From Muscardinus avellanarius (taxonomy: Eukaryota; Chordata; Mammalia; Rodentia; Gliridae), in the NCBI GenBank assembly GCA_963383645.1, contig OY726557.1, forward strand, positions 151,574,360 to 151,638,359: a stretch of 64,000 nt of DNA, in the 5' to 3' direction. Below are positions 46,840 through 63,945 of the stretch, in pieces. Position numbers and translations under genes: made by a program. Below the pieces are notes generated by a model that saw nothing but the letters and a program-made list of their open reading frames with translations, was not told the origin of the DNA and did not search any database. The number at the start of each line of letters is the position of its first letter. The first letter of the stretch is position 1.

Positions 46840-47737
46840 ATTCCATACCCCCTCACCTTTTATGAGGGCGTTTTCCTGGGGCTGGGGGTCAGGGGGTTGG
46901 AGGTATTGAGAATGGTGAAAGATAGGGAGATGGAAAATCCCCAGACACAGGCATATGCCACCCGCAGATTCTGAGATGATTATTTCGGGGATAATTTGGA
47001 CATGGGTTTGCTGTTTAAATACAAAATCTTGTTGTGGGGGTTTAAGTTGTGAAACTTTCTAAGGGCATCAATATCCTCAAACATCATCTCTTTAAGAAGT
47101 TGTTGTAAAGTGAAAATTTTCCTTCCTGACCTTCTCTCACTCGCTCCTTCGAGCTTCTGCAATCCCCTGCCCTACTTATAACGTCTACATTTCAAAGGCT
47201 TCTAATGGTCCTTGCCTTGCTGCCAGATTCTGGAAATGAACCATCACAGTGAAAGCGGCCTGAAAAGAAGCCCAGATTTCATTTAGTAACCTCCTGGGAA
47301 GATATGCCAGAAGAGATCATCGTATTAAAATTGTTTCAGGAGGCATGGAAAATTAAACGGAGTTTTGAGCCACTGGTTTAACTGCTTTGCAAGTAAAAAT
47401 TTGGAAAATGCCTGAAACTTTTCGTTGGAGCCCAAATATAAAAGCACTTAGAAAATTTGACTGTATTTTAACCAGTTCTTTTTCTTTTTTGGTGGAAAAT
47501 TTCTCATCTTGGAAGCAGAATATAACAGATCAAATAAGATCACTCACTTACCCTTCAAATGTCTCTGCCTTTGCAAATCAATTTGTTCATTTTTTAGAGT
47601 TTAAATAATAAACTTTTCCAGCTGAAACTATTTAAAACAGAATTTTTGCAAACGTGGATGTAATGACTCAAGTTGGAATATGTTCTGGGACTGAGGTTTT
47701 AAAATTCCATAACGATGTAGGCACCAGCTTTGGGGCA
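46840..47737. other. Sequence between the CpG island and the COPZ1 pseudogene
   Basis: Non-repetitive; no coding exon supported. Short open frames here match nothing I know. Confidence 0.5.
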
Positions 47738-49875
47738 AGATAGAGGCGCTGATTTTTGCCTCTCAGGTACTGGAATTACAAAAGTCCAGCTGGAAGTTGT
47801 TAGATTGCTTTCTACATATGTTTGAAAGGGAGTCTGCTTGAAGGAGTGAGGAAGAAGATAACTAGGGAGCCCCTTTCACAATGAGTCTGTGTGCACTAGA
47901 ACCCTCCCTGTATACTGTCAAAGCCATCTTCATTCTGGACAATGATGGAGATCAACTTTTTGCCAAGTACTATGATACCTACCCCAGTGTCAAGGAACAA
48001 AAGGCCTTTGAGAAGAAGAACATTCTCAACAAGAGCCATTGGACTGATAGTGAGATTGCCCTCTTGGAAAGCCTGACAGTGGTGTATAAAGGCAGTATGG
48101 ATGTATTTCTGTGATTGGCAGCTCCTTTGAAAATGAGCTGATGTTTATGGCTATTATGAACTGCCTCTTTGACTCCTTGAGCCAGATACTGTGGAAAAAT
48201 GTAGAAAAATAAGCTCTACAAAATGAGATTAGGGAGGGGATCTTCTTGGCCGTGGATGAAATCATAGATGGAGGGTGGTCCCAGAGAGTGGTCCTCAGCA
48301 AGTAGTACACCGGGTGGCATTACAGGGTGAAGATGTCCCCCTTGTGCAGACCATGTCCCAGGTGCTGCAGTCAGCTAAGAAACAGATCAAGTGGTCCCTC
48401 CTCTGGTGAAGACCCCCTGTGCCTGACCCCTCATACCCCTCAACATTCCGCATGTCTGCTGTGACTCCTTATCCGGTCCCCAACCGGTGACTTCGTGGTC
48501 ATCTTGGGAATCACAAGGGATCCTTAGATCTCTATCCTATTTAGGGTTGCCTCCTCCCCAACACACTTTCCTTTTCTTCTCACTCTGCTGAGAGATTTTT
48601 CTCCCAGCAGATTTGAATACAGGGCAGGGGAAACAAACTCCTCTTTCCTAGACTAGATTGTGCTTCCCACTTCCTACCCTTTGTATTTTCTCAACTTCTT
48701 TGCCCATTGCTGTAGCTATTCTCCAGATGAAAGCAGGAGAGAGAATGTGCTGAGTGTTTGTTTTCCTTCCTTTGCCTCTGCCCAGCCTTCATCCCAACAG
48801 CCCACATGTCCAGCAGGAGCAGGGGTGGGGAGAAATCTTTTCTGTAGCGAGGGGGTAGGGATTTATGTTAGTCCCACTTGCTGGTCTCAGCATTTCCCTT
48901 CATTTCTTCATATTGCCTGTCCTTTATCCTGGGAAAGAGATGGGAACAACTTATAAGGAGAGCACAGAGTGGTGCAAACTGTCATTTAAATGTAATTGAA
49001 TGGGGCTTATAAAATTCGTACTCTCCCCTGATTTGCATATAGCTTTATAATGACCACAGCCATTATAAAGAGATGGGGGTGCCCATTTCTTGACCTTAAC
49101 TCTATCTTTAGTGACTGTGGGATCTTTGCCTGGTTTGTCCTCTGGGGGAGGAGGGAAAGCCACGCCCTGGAACAAAACTCCACTCTAGTCTTGGTAGAAG
49201 AGTTTCTGCTCACAACTGGGGAAGGAGTAGGGACTTATGACTTGGGCCCTGGCCTTCCTGCACACATTTGCTCCTCTGCCTTGGATCTGCCATCTGCTGC
49301 TTAACCCTGTCCTGTCTGCCTAAGCCTTACATAAAAGCAGTAGGTTTGGGCTCTTCCTCACCTAGATGGCCAGGAAAGGATTTCTCCAGGAGGATGAGAG
49401 GATCAAACACTCTTGGGTCTCCTCTTTCCTCTTGGCCCAAAGCTCTCTCCCCACAAAACACATCTTACAAAAAACCATCCTGAGACTTAAGTTTTCTGCC
49501 CCACCAATTGCCAGTTCTCCAACACTGAAGAGGAACAGATAACTGGGCCTGTTTACGTGTCTTATCTGTGTAAGGGATGTATAGTCAGGAGATGTCCATC
49601 TTTGTATACCTCTCTGTGAAGAGAGGAATAAAACATTTCTGTATTTTTTTTTTTTTTTTTTTTTGGTGGTACTGGGGTTCCTGGAAGCCCTTCTACCTCC
49701 GGGCTACACTCCCAGACCTATTTTTTTACATTTTTAAAATTTGGAAACAGGGTCTCCTAAGCCAGCGCACGCTGGCTTCAAACCTGTGTGATCCTCCTGT
49801 CTCTGCCTCCCAAGCACGGGGATTACAAGCATGCGCCACCACGCCCAGCAACATTTCCATATTTTTAAATAAAAT
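47738..49875 (+). pseudogene. COPZ1: Processed pseudogene of COPZ1 (coatomer subunit zeta-1)
   Basis: This is an intronless copy of the COPI coat subunit zeta-1 mRNA. Codons from 47881 read [16 protein letters not shown] and continue with [17 protein letters not shown], clearly zeta-COP. The coding frame is broken by a stop at 48112-48114 after a small deletion, and by an in-frame TAG/TAA further on (VEK then stop near 48211). The remainder matches the C-terminal half ([24 protein letters not shown]) up to about 48408. A long 3' UTR follows to AATAAA at 49627, with a SINE inserted at the end. Upstream, 47738-47760 resembles the normal first coding exon (GAGGCGCTGATTTT). It is separated from the second part by about 115 bp of extra sequence, as if an alternative exon had been copied. 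Direct repeats and a poly(A) tail are not clear. It is in sense with ANGPTL5. Confidence 0.9.
49644..49850 (-). mobile_element. B1-dID SINE (young subfamily) in the COPZ1 pseudogene 3' end
   Basis: Poly(T) then GGTGGTACTGGGGTTCCTGG to CACCACGCCCAGC. Flanks AACATTTCTGTATTTTT and AACATTTCCATATTTTT are a target duplication. Confidence 0.87.
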
Positions 49876-50400
49876 TCCATAGTAATCCAGTTTTTATTTT
49901 GAATGCAAAATGTCTAAGTCCCATTCAGAAGCACGCCGAAAGGACAAAATATATAATCCTAACAAAGAAAGGCTAAATGTGTAACCTTGAACAATTAGAT
50001 ACCTTGGCACGTTTTTAACTGGCCCTAGCCATAGGCATTGGCCTTAATTTTATTCCCACTGCTATCATTACAACTCTCTCCAGGCATGATTTGAGAGCAA
50101 GCAAAGTAGGGCAGTGCAAAGTACAAGTAACAGTGAGAAGGTTGAGGTTGCTGTTTGGAGTACACAGGCATTTTAGTTTTCCTAAAAGTGAGTTTTTGGT
50201 AAATTGTTAGTTTGGTAACTAATAATTCCTTGCCACATTACTGCTTTGTCGCATGATATATTAATATATTAATTACCATTAAGAAGTATGATTTGGTTTC
50301 TCAACTACCTACAAATGCTCATATAATCATTCTCATTCAAGTGCTGCTTTGTAATAACAACTATGAAGAAAATAAAATTTAAATTGAGTTGCCAGTGTTT
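49876..50400. other. Presumed ANGPTL5 5' intron sequence, nothing recognised
   Basis: No gene or nameable repeat. Confidence 0.5.
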
Positions 50401-50620
50401 TTAATCACATTTAAAAATTTTTTAAATTTCTATTTTTTATTATATATATATGCATTATAGTCTCACATTATAATGTAGATCATGTTGACAATGGCATATA
50501 TTTGCATAGTACTGGGTGCCCTCCTCCCCCCTTCCCTGTCTCCCCATTTCCCTCCCTCCCAATACTTAGGACTGTCCAGGTTAACAATGTTATGTTCACA
50601 TGTAAAATTCCTTTTATCTT
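50401..50620 (-). mobile_element. 5'-truncated LINE 3' end
   Basis: TTTTTATTATATATATATGC followed by a CCCTCC-rich stretch and GACTGTCCAGGTTAACAATG. Same family, opposite orientation, as the fragment near 23805. Confidence 0.55.
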
Positions 50621-50839
50621 CAAGATATTAAGCAGGTTTTATACATTCTGCTTAAGTTGTATAGCCCTAGGTTTTTAAAAATGGTTTTAAGATTAGCTGT
50701 TTGAATAATAGAAAAATAATTTGAGGATTTTAAAAATTGTATCTTTTGACAGGAAAGATAAATATGATTTAAGCAATAAAGAATAAACTAAAATCTCAAC
50801 ATTTTATCAGAAAAGACATCTGAATTAAGTGCTTTGTGT

Positions 50840-51082
50840 GTGGTGCTGAGAATCAAACATAGGTTCTTGTGTATGTGTGTGTGTGTGCGTGTGTATGGTA
50901 TGATTTACAGGGATTAAACCCAGGGGCATTCTACCTCTGAGATACATTTACAGCCTTTTATAGATTTTTAATAGATTTTATTTTGTATATTTTTATTTTG
51001 AAACAAGGTTTTCTAGGTTGAAGACAGTCTTGCAAAGTTTCTGAGGCTAGGAATACAGGAATATATCACTATGCCTGACTAG
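50840..51082 (-). mobile_element. Old SINE with GT-rich tail
   Basis: GTGTGTGTGTGTGCGTGTG, then ACCCAGGGGCATTCTACCTC and a decayed left monomer. Confidence 0.65.
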
Positions 51083-51182
51083 CCTAGGTTCTTGAGCATG
51101 CAAGTCAAGCATTGTACAACTGAGCCACATTCCCAGCCCTGTAATGCTTAATTTTTCCACACTTCCAGACCATAAAATAATT

Positions 51183-51792
51183 CCTTTTTTCTTGTGGTAC
51201 TGGGGATTGAACCCAAGGGCATTCTACCTCCAAGTTACACTCCCAGCCCTATTTTGTATTCTTTATTTTTATTTATTTATTTATTTTGAAGTACTAGGGA
51301 TGGAGCCCTGGAGCATTCTAACTCTGAGCTACACCCCCAGCCCTATATTTTATTCATTTTTCTTTATTTTTTTGTGGGTCTGGGGATGGAACCCAGGGGC
51401 ATTCGACCTCCGAGTTACACCCCCTGCCCTATTTTTTATTATTTATTTTTGAAACAGGGTCTCACTAAGTTTCAGAGGGCCTCACTAAGTAGCTGAGGCT
51501 GTCCGCAAACAATGATCCTCCTGTCTCAGCCTCCCGAATGCTGGGATTACAAGTGTGTGCCACCACGCCCAGCTCAAAAAAAATTTTTTTTTTTTTTTTG
51601 TGGTACCAGGGATGGAACCTTCTACCTCCAGGCTATACTCCCAGACCTATTTTATATTTGATTTGGAAACAGGGTCTCACTAAGTTGCTGAAAGCCTCAC
51701 TAAGTAGCTGAGGCTGGCTTCAAAACTGTGCAATCCTCCTGTCTTAGCCTCACAAGTACTGGGATTACAAGAGTGTGACACCACGCCCAGCT
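51183..51792 (-). mobile_element. Head-to-tail cluster of SINE units
   Basis: Four antisense units in a row: isolated right monomers at about 51193-51265 and 51283-51345, a full dimer at about 51371-51574 and another at about 51580-51792. Each begins with a GGTACTGGGG-like right monomer after a T-rich linker. Confidence 0.8.
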
Positions 51793-51829
51793 AATAAATC
51801 ATTTTTTAAAGAAAAAATTCTTCTATTAA

Positions 51830-52210
51830 GGAAATATATATTGAACATCTACTTTCTGCCAAACATGCCAATAGGTACTGGGGACATTGTGGTGAATAAA
51901 ACTGCAAAGTCTTATGCTTATCCCCTTTATTTTTTCCTCCTGAATATATTAGGTAGTGAAAAGTGCTATAAAGTGAAAAAAATGGAGTATCGTGGGGGAT
52001 AGAGACTGATGTCAGTTCTATTTTAGAGAGAGTGCTCAGGAAGGGTCCCTGAGGAAGCAAAATTAGGTCAGAGTTTGAATGAAGGAAAAGAGGTTGCCAC
52101 TCCAATATGTAGATGAAGAATATTACAAACACAGGAGCTCTAAGTACAAAAGGCTCTGAGGGCAGAATCATATTGGTTTGCTTAGCAGCAAGAAGACCAC
52201 TATGGCTGGA
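51830..52210 (+). mobile_element. Ancient LINE-like remnant
   Basis: Text such as GTGCTATAAAGTGAAAAAAATG, shortened, then AGAGTGCTCAGGAAGGGTCC and AAAGGCTCTGAGGGCAG resembles a widespread old mammalian repeat (probably L2). Low certainty on class. Confidence 0.4.
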
Positions 52211-52371
52211 GCAGAATGAAGTATGAAACATGTTCTCTGCAGACTTCGATTGTGGAAAACAACCAAAATATGGTCTCAGTCATTTCAAGAACGTTTATTC
52301 CAGTTGCGAACAAGTTCTTTATTCATTAATGATCCAGGTGAACTCCATACAATTTATGATATTTTAGGGCA

Positions 52372-52398
52372 GAGAGAGAGAGAGGGAGGGAGAGAGAG

Positions 52399-52492
<94 letters not shown>
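52372..52492 (+). repeat. Compound (GA)n-(GT)n-(GA)n microsatellite
   Basis: GAGAGAGAGAGGGAGG, then a GT run (52404-52436), then about 28 GA units to 52492. Confidence 0.95.
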
Positions 52493-52494
<2 letters not shown>

Positions 52495-54387
52495 GATTGA
52501 TTAGTACAACCTGGAAAGGCAGGTTGGGCAGTCTACTTACCACAGAGCTCAGCTCTGAAATCAGTGAAATCTGAAATCTGAAATCAGTGTCTGGATTTCA
52601 GGTATGTCAGTTGTGAGTCTTGTCTGGGTCTTCAGGCCCAACCTTAACCACTGCTCAACCAGAGATGACGGGGAGGACTTGCCCTATGGCTGCCGCATAG
52701 CTGGCTGGGTCAGTGATCAGCCTCATTATCAGCGGTCAGAATGGCCAGGTGGCAGGACTCCTTGGCAGAACAAGCTGCACGATTTCAGTCTCAGGTGCTG
52801 ACAGTTATAGTCCTCAGTCCAGTAGGTTGTCAAGGAATTCCAGCAGGTGGTAGACACTGCGCCTGTGCATTGTCTATTGGCCTGGGCGTTGCCCTGTGTG
52901 TTGTGTGGTGCCTCTGTGTTGCCCTCTGGGTGTGTTGTGCTATGCCTGTGTGTGCTGCAAAAGTTACACTAGTCCATTGCACATGGTATGTGAGCCACAC
53001 CCAGGCATGCCTTGGGAGTTAAGTCTCTTTTTGGCTTTAATGGAGTCCTTCCACATCCTTTGAAAGCATGTGCTCCACACAAGAATGCCAATATATGAGA
53101 CTGGAGAGGTATATGGCCCAGATTTAGTGGGAACTTCATGCAAGGACTCAATATAAAATCTAATTTCCAATGGAGGGAAAGTCATTGGGGAGTTTTGAGT
53201 TAAAATGATTAAATTTAACCCTTAAAGATTGTTTTAGCTGTTGTGGGGAAACTAGACTATATGGGATAAGATCAGAGATATTAAGGATAGCTAGAAGATT
53301 ATCCTAGTAGATAAGGTGAAAGGTGACAGAAACATGGACTATAAAGATATTAATAAAAATGGTAAGAAGTGCTTAAAATTTGAACTTTGAGCCAATAAGT
53401 TGTATTGATAGATGGTTGTGACAAGTATGAGGAAAAAAAGTTCAATGTGACTCTCAGATTTGGGGCTAGAACAAGGGGGAAAAGGAACATTATTATTTAC
53501 TAGAATGGGGAGGAACAGATAGGTGGAGGAGGAGGAATAAGAGTTATGTTTCAAATGTGTTAAACCCAAGCTTGCTAGTAGACAGTCAGCTTCATCAATA
53601 TGGTCTCATAAAGCTCCTACTCACAAAAGATTTCTTACTTATAAATGAAACTAATAATTACTTTGCTGTTACAAAGTATGTTCATATAACATTTAATTTG
53701 AACACTGTGCTACTAGAAAAACTTTAGACAAATTAAATTTAATAGGGTTGATTTGATCAAAGAGGAATTCATGAATCCGGCAGAATTCAGAACCAGAAGC
53801 AGCTCAGGGAGTTCCACTCAGCAGTGTGAGCAGCAGGAATTTATAGGTTCAACACAGAAGCCTAGTAGACAAATCATCTCATTGACTGCTAGTAGGCATT
53901 TGCCTTATTTGGGCATGGTCTAATCAGTTGGTTGCTTGTGATTGACTGAGACCCAGCTATTAGTTACAAAAACACACTCCTAAGTAAAGGTATGTTTTTC
54001 CACAGAGAAGCTCAAAACTATGAGACAACTTCATCAAGGGCTTTTTATTTAATTTAATATTTGTTGCAAACTCACAAGTCATGTGGCAGCCTGTGATAGA
54101 CAACTTTCTGTGCTGTCACCTTCGTCTTGGCTGAGGCTATTTTTTCTTCTGCAAAAAGTCTTTTCTTGCTCAAATAAGAATTCCCTAAAGTTATCTCTGG
54201 GGAACTGTGAAAGAACAAAGAATTTTAAGGTCTGGCTGATTTAAATTGCTGCTACAGTTCTGTAGTCTTCATTTCAGTTTCATAAGGCTTTAGCCAGAAA
54301 TTTATAATGAAAGATATATACTCATCTACTCCTAATTTAGATTGCAAAGCTTGCCAACAGTGCTGGAACTGCATAGAGATCAAGTGA

Positions 54388-54389
<2 letters not shown>
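52493..54389. other. Presumed ANGPTL5 5' intron; ancient repeat-like sequence
   Basis: 52590-53000 is relatively GC-rich, with GTGTTGCC-like repeated words at 52880-52960. 53750-54130 reads like an old interspersed element, but I cannot assign it. No gene recognised. Confidence 0.4.
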
Positions 54390-54425
<36 letters not shown>

Positions 54426-54432
54426 CAACAAC
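54390..54432 (+). repeat. (AAT)n then (AAC)n microsatellite
   Basis: About eleven AAT units followed by four AAC units. Confidence 0.93.
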
Positions 54433-54644
54433 ACTACCAACCTTAGTTGTTTTTGTTTCTCACACACTGTGCTAAGTGCTCACACATATTAAAATATTTA
54501 ACTCACAAGACAATTCCCCATTCTACAAAGGGGTAGTTGAGCAATAGAAATATTAGGCGATTTTCTCCAGAAAATCAAGAAAGAAAGGTTCCAGAGTAAA
54601 AGATGCAAACCAGGCAATATGCTCTTTCAACCACATTACATAAA

Positions 54645-54645
<1 letters not shown>

Positions 54646-54683
<38 letters not shown>

Positions 54684-54877
54684 TACTAGGGATGGAACCC
54701 AGGGGCTTTTCTACCTCCAGGTTACACTCCAAGACCTATTTTATATTTTATTTGGAAACAGGGTCTACGTTGCTGAGAGCCTCACTAAGTAGCCGAGGCT
54801 GGCTTCGAACCTGTGCAGTCCTCCTGTCTCAGCCTCCCAAGTACTGGGATTACAATTGTGTGCTACCACGCCTGGCT
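54646..54877 (-). mobile_element. B1-dID type SINE with (GT)n tail
   Basis: GT run 54646-54681, GGTACTAGGGATGGAACCC to CTACCACGCCTGGC. Confidence 0.85.
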
Positions 54878-55142
54878 CATTTTTACACCGCTTTACTTTT
54901 CAGTAAATAGGAGTTAAGGATGTTTGAGTTTAAATAGTAGGTGGTGAGGAAGTAAAGTCAGAAAAGAGATAGTTAAGATATTTTTCCATTAAGTAAATGT
55001 TTGGCATGCCTGTTATATATCAGTCACTGTGCCACTACCATAACAATTATGACACGGCCCTGCCTTTTATTTCTCAGGCAAGGAAAGGAATTGGACAAAA
55101 CAATAACCTGAACTAGAAGCAAGATTCAAACAAGTTCCACAT

Positions 55143-55145
<3 letters not shown>

Positions 55146-55173
<28 letters not shown>

Positions 55174-55608
55174 AGGTACTGAGGACAGAACTCAGGGGCA
55201 TTCTACCTCTGAGCCACACCAGTTAATAAAATTAGTCTTTTATTTTTACTTATTTTACTTTTTTGTGGTACTGGGGGTGGAACCCAGGGGCTTTTCTACC
55301 TCTGGGCTATACTCCCAGACCTATTTTATACTTTATTTGGAAACAGGGTCTCAATAAGTTGCTGAGAGCCTCACTAAGTAGCTGAGGCTGGCTTCGAACC
55401 TGTGCGATCCTCCTGTCTCAGCCTCCTAAGCGCTAAGATTACAAGCGTGCGCCACCATGCCTGGATAGTCTTTTATTTTTGAAACAGGGTCTCACTGAGT
55501 TGTGAAGGGCCTCACTAAGTAGCTGAGGCTGTCTGCAGACTGCGATCCTCTGGTCTCTGCCTCCTGAATGCTGGGATTAAAGCGTGCTACACTATGACCC
55601 AGCTGCCT
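55146..55608 (-). mobile_element. SINE split by a younger SINE
   Basis: Outer antisense SINE: poly(T) and right monomer 55146-55220, then left monomer from about 55470 (GAAACAGGGTCTCACTGAG) to 55608. Inner antisense SINE about 55255-55467. The duplicated TAGTCTTTTATTTTT flanks the inner copy. Confidence 0.88.
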
Positions 55609-55612
55609 CTTA

Positions 55613-58680
<3,068 letters not shown>

Positions 58681-58685
58681 GAAAT

Positions 58686-58938
58686 TATCTATCTATCTAT
58701 CTATCTATCATCTATCTATTTATTTATTTTTTTGTGGTACTGGGGATGGAACCTAAGGGTATTCTACCTCTGAGCTACACCCCTAGTCCTATTTTTTAGT
58801 CTTTATTTTAAAACAGGGTCTCACAAAGTTGCAAAGGGTCTCATTAAGTAGCTGAGGTTGGCTGTGAACCTATGATTGATCCTTCTGTCTCAGCCTCCCA
58901 GGTACTGGGATTACAAATGTGCACTACCTTGTCTGGCC
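58686..58938 (-). mobile_element. B1-dID type SINE with (ATCT)n tail
   Basis: ATCT units 58686-58720, TGTGGTACTGGGGATGGAAC to CACTACCTTGTCTGGC. Confidence 0.83.
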
Positions 58939-59018
58939 AGGAAAAATCTAAGAGACAGCGAGAGACTGAAAACAAACAAGAGAGAGGAAGCTGGGTGAAA
59001 TAGAATTAAAAACATCAA

Positions 59019-59222
59019 GCTGGTTGTGGTGGTGCATGCATGCCTGTAATCTTAGTACCTGGGAGGCTGAGACAGAAGGATTGCAGGTTTAGGACCAGCC
59101 TCAGCAACTTAAGCAGACTCTCAGTAACCTAGTGAGACCCTGTTTCAAAACAGTTTTAAAAAAGGGCTGGGGGTGTAGCTTTTCGATAGAATGCCTCTGT
59201 GTTCAATCCCCAGTAACGACCC
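59019..59222 (+). mobile_element. B1-dID type SINE
   Basis: AGCTGGTTGTGGTGGTGCAT to GGGCTGGGGGTGTAGC; the tail is C-rich. Confidence 0.82.
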
Positions 59223-59865
<643 letters not shown>

Positions 59866-59921
59866 TAGTATCATGCTGTTGCTGCATGTGCAGATTGACT
59901 TGTCGTTAGCTGAAGATTTAA

Positions 59922-60101
59922 AAAAAATTTTTATTGGTGCATTGTATTCATACATCATAATGGGGTAAAAAACTTGTGTGTACATACATGTACACATCGC
60001 CCATTTAGCCCCTACCCAATCCCCACCCCATTCCCTCCCCTTCCCTCCTTCCCATGCTTGGCTTAGTGGTTGACTTTGATATGTTTAAGTACATTGTGTG
60101 G
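59922..60101 (-). mobile_element. Recent 5'-truncated L1 with perfect 16-bp target duplication
   Basis: Antisense 180-bp L1 3' end (AAATTTTTATTGGTGCATTG) flanked by perfect TTAGCTGAAGATTTAA at 59906-59921 and 60102-60117. It lies in ANGPTL5 intron 3, 72 bp after the exon. Confidence 0.9.
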
Positions 60102-60117
60102 TTAGCTGAAGATTTAA

Positions 60118-60596
60118 CTGTTTTATTTTTTTATGCCTTCACGTCCAGACATCTATTTAGTCCTGACGACATGAGAGGCAACCTAGTGAGTCGCAGGCAA
60201 ACAGAAGGCAATAAAAAAAAAGTGGAGCAGAAAAAATATGTTGATAAAATGCGGATGCTGTTAGAATGGTCCCAAAGAAAAATATAAGATTTAAGAAAGC
60301 TTCCCAGAGAAGAGAGAGAGCCCATGAGCGAGCTGTGAGAGAGGAATTTGTGATATGGATGTCACAGAGGTTGCATGAAGAAGGGAGGGCATTCCACTTG
60401 GGGAACTTGTTGGAGTTGGGCAGAGTGGCTGGCGAGGTTTAGAGTGCACAAGGAAACTGGGGAAAGGAATACTCAGGAACTAAATCCACGTCTACCCACT
60501 GGGATGTCGAAGTACTGAGCAAGGAAATGACATGGTCCAATGGACAGCTGGTGTGGAGGGCGGCCTGAGGAAGAGCAAAGGGGGGAGGTGATAAGA
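60118..60596. other. ANGPTL5 intron 3, ancient repeat-like sequence
   Basis: GAGGAAGAGC and similar words resemble an old LINE remnant; not assignable. Confidence 0.4.
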
Positions 60597-60599
60597 AAC

Positions 60600-60812
60600 T
60601 GGTGCTGCACGCTTGCCATCCCAGTGCTCGGGAGGCCGAGAGAGGAGGATTACAGATGTAAGGCTAACCTCAGCAGTGTAGCAAGACTCTCAGCAATTTA
60701 GTAAGACCCTGTTTAAAAATAGAAAAATAAAATGGGCTGGGATGTAGCTCAGATATAGAATGTCCTTGGGTTTAATTCCCAGTACCACAAAAATTAAAAA
60801 AAAAAAAAAGAA
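60600..60812 (+). mobile_element. B1-dID type SINE
   Basis: GGTGCTGCACGCTTGCCATC start, GGGCTGGGATGTAGCTCAG, A-rich and GAAA tail. Confidence 0.82.
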
Positions 60813-61089
60813 AGAGGAAGAAAGGGAGAAAGAAGGAAAGAAGAAAGAAAGGAACGAGCTCAAAAGTTCAGACATGGTATGGAGAACAGAGCCGCAGGAG
60901 CAGCCAAGTACAGCAACAGAGACAATCTGGGAGTGAACCCTGATGAAGGTCAGGACTGTCATTTAGCTACGCCTTTGCCTTTTTGTCAAAGTAGTGAGGA
61001 TTCAACCTAGAAAAGCCAAAAAGCCCAAACAAACAAACCTAGGATCGCTGTTTATGCCAGAGCAGGATTTGTAGGAGGGTTAGAGGTAG

Positions 61090-63159
<2,070 letters not shown>

Positions 63160-63431
63160 TTTTTGTGGTAATGGGGATTGAACTTAGGGGCATCTATCTC
63201 TGAGCTATATCCCCAGCCCTAATTTACTGTTTTTGTTTGTTTGTTTGTTTGTTGGTACTGGGGTTCCTGTAAACCCTTCTACCTCAAGGCTACACTCCCA
63301 GATCTATTTTTTATATTTTTATTTGGAAACAGTGTCTCTTAAGCCAAAGCGGCTGGCTTCAAGCCTGCGCGATCCTCCTGTTTCTGCCTCCCAAGCGCGG
63401 GGATTACAAGTGTGCGCCACCACGCTGGGCT
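63160..63431 (-). mobile_element. SINE right monomer followed by a complete young SINE
   Basis: An isolated right monomer (GTGGTAATGGGGATTGAAC, 63162-63222), a TTTG repeat, then GGTACTGGGGTTCCTGTAAA to CACCACGCTGGGC. Confidence 0.82.
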
Positions 63432-63439
63432 AGTTTATT

Positions 63440-63825
63440 GGTTTTTAAATTTATTTATTGGCGCATTAAAGTCATACATCTTAGAGGGGTACAAGATAGT
63501 AGAGGCATACATGCACACATCACCCAATTAGCCCTTTCCCAATTCCCACCCCATTCCCTCCCTCTCCCTCCTTCCCCTGCTTGGCTTAGTGATTGGCTTT
63601 GATGTGTTTGTGAATGTGCATCATGTACATTAGGGAAGTTCCCTCTTGCTCCTTCCATCCCTCTCAGTTAGGTCACCTTATTTGCTCAGCTATAGTTTCT
63701 CCTTCTTCGTCTAGAGTGTTTCCTATGACCTATTTTCTCCCTAGCTTCCACATATTAGGGAAAGAATCTGATTTTTTTTTTTACTTTTACTTTTTGTGAC
63801 TGACTAATCTCATTTAGCATAATGT
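63440..63825 (-). mobile_element. 5'-truncated L1 3' end
   Basis: TTATTGGCGCATTAAAGTC through the reversed 3' UTR; the mirror of 11340-11680. Confidence 0.83.
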
Positions 63826-63945
63826 ATTGTTTTGTTATGAAACAGAGTCTCACTAGGTTGCTGAGGCTGATCATAGACCTGTGATCCTCCTGTCTCAGTC
63901 TTCCAAGTATTGGGATTACATATGTGTGCCACCATCCTCAGATGA
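63826..63945 (-). mobile_element. SINE left-monomer remnant
   Basis: TGAAACAGAGTCTCACTAGG to GTGTGCCACCATCCTCAG; the right monomer is absent. Confidence 0.7.

Noticed and set aside
46385..46846. 153-codon minus-strand open frame in the CpG island
   Set aside because: GC-rich composition explains the lack of stops. It ends before the CEP126 start, and only its last 14 codons form a plausible uORF.
46980..47162. 60-codon minus-strand frame near the CpG island
   Set aside because: No similarity, no splice support.
47881..48114. Functional zeta-COP gene
   Set aside because: Frameshift and stop after 77 codons, no introns, disrupted remainder: a processed pseudogene.
51144..51452. 102-codon frame with repeated WYWG/WVWGWNPGA words
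   Set aside because: Tandem SINE monomers read through in one frame.
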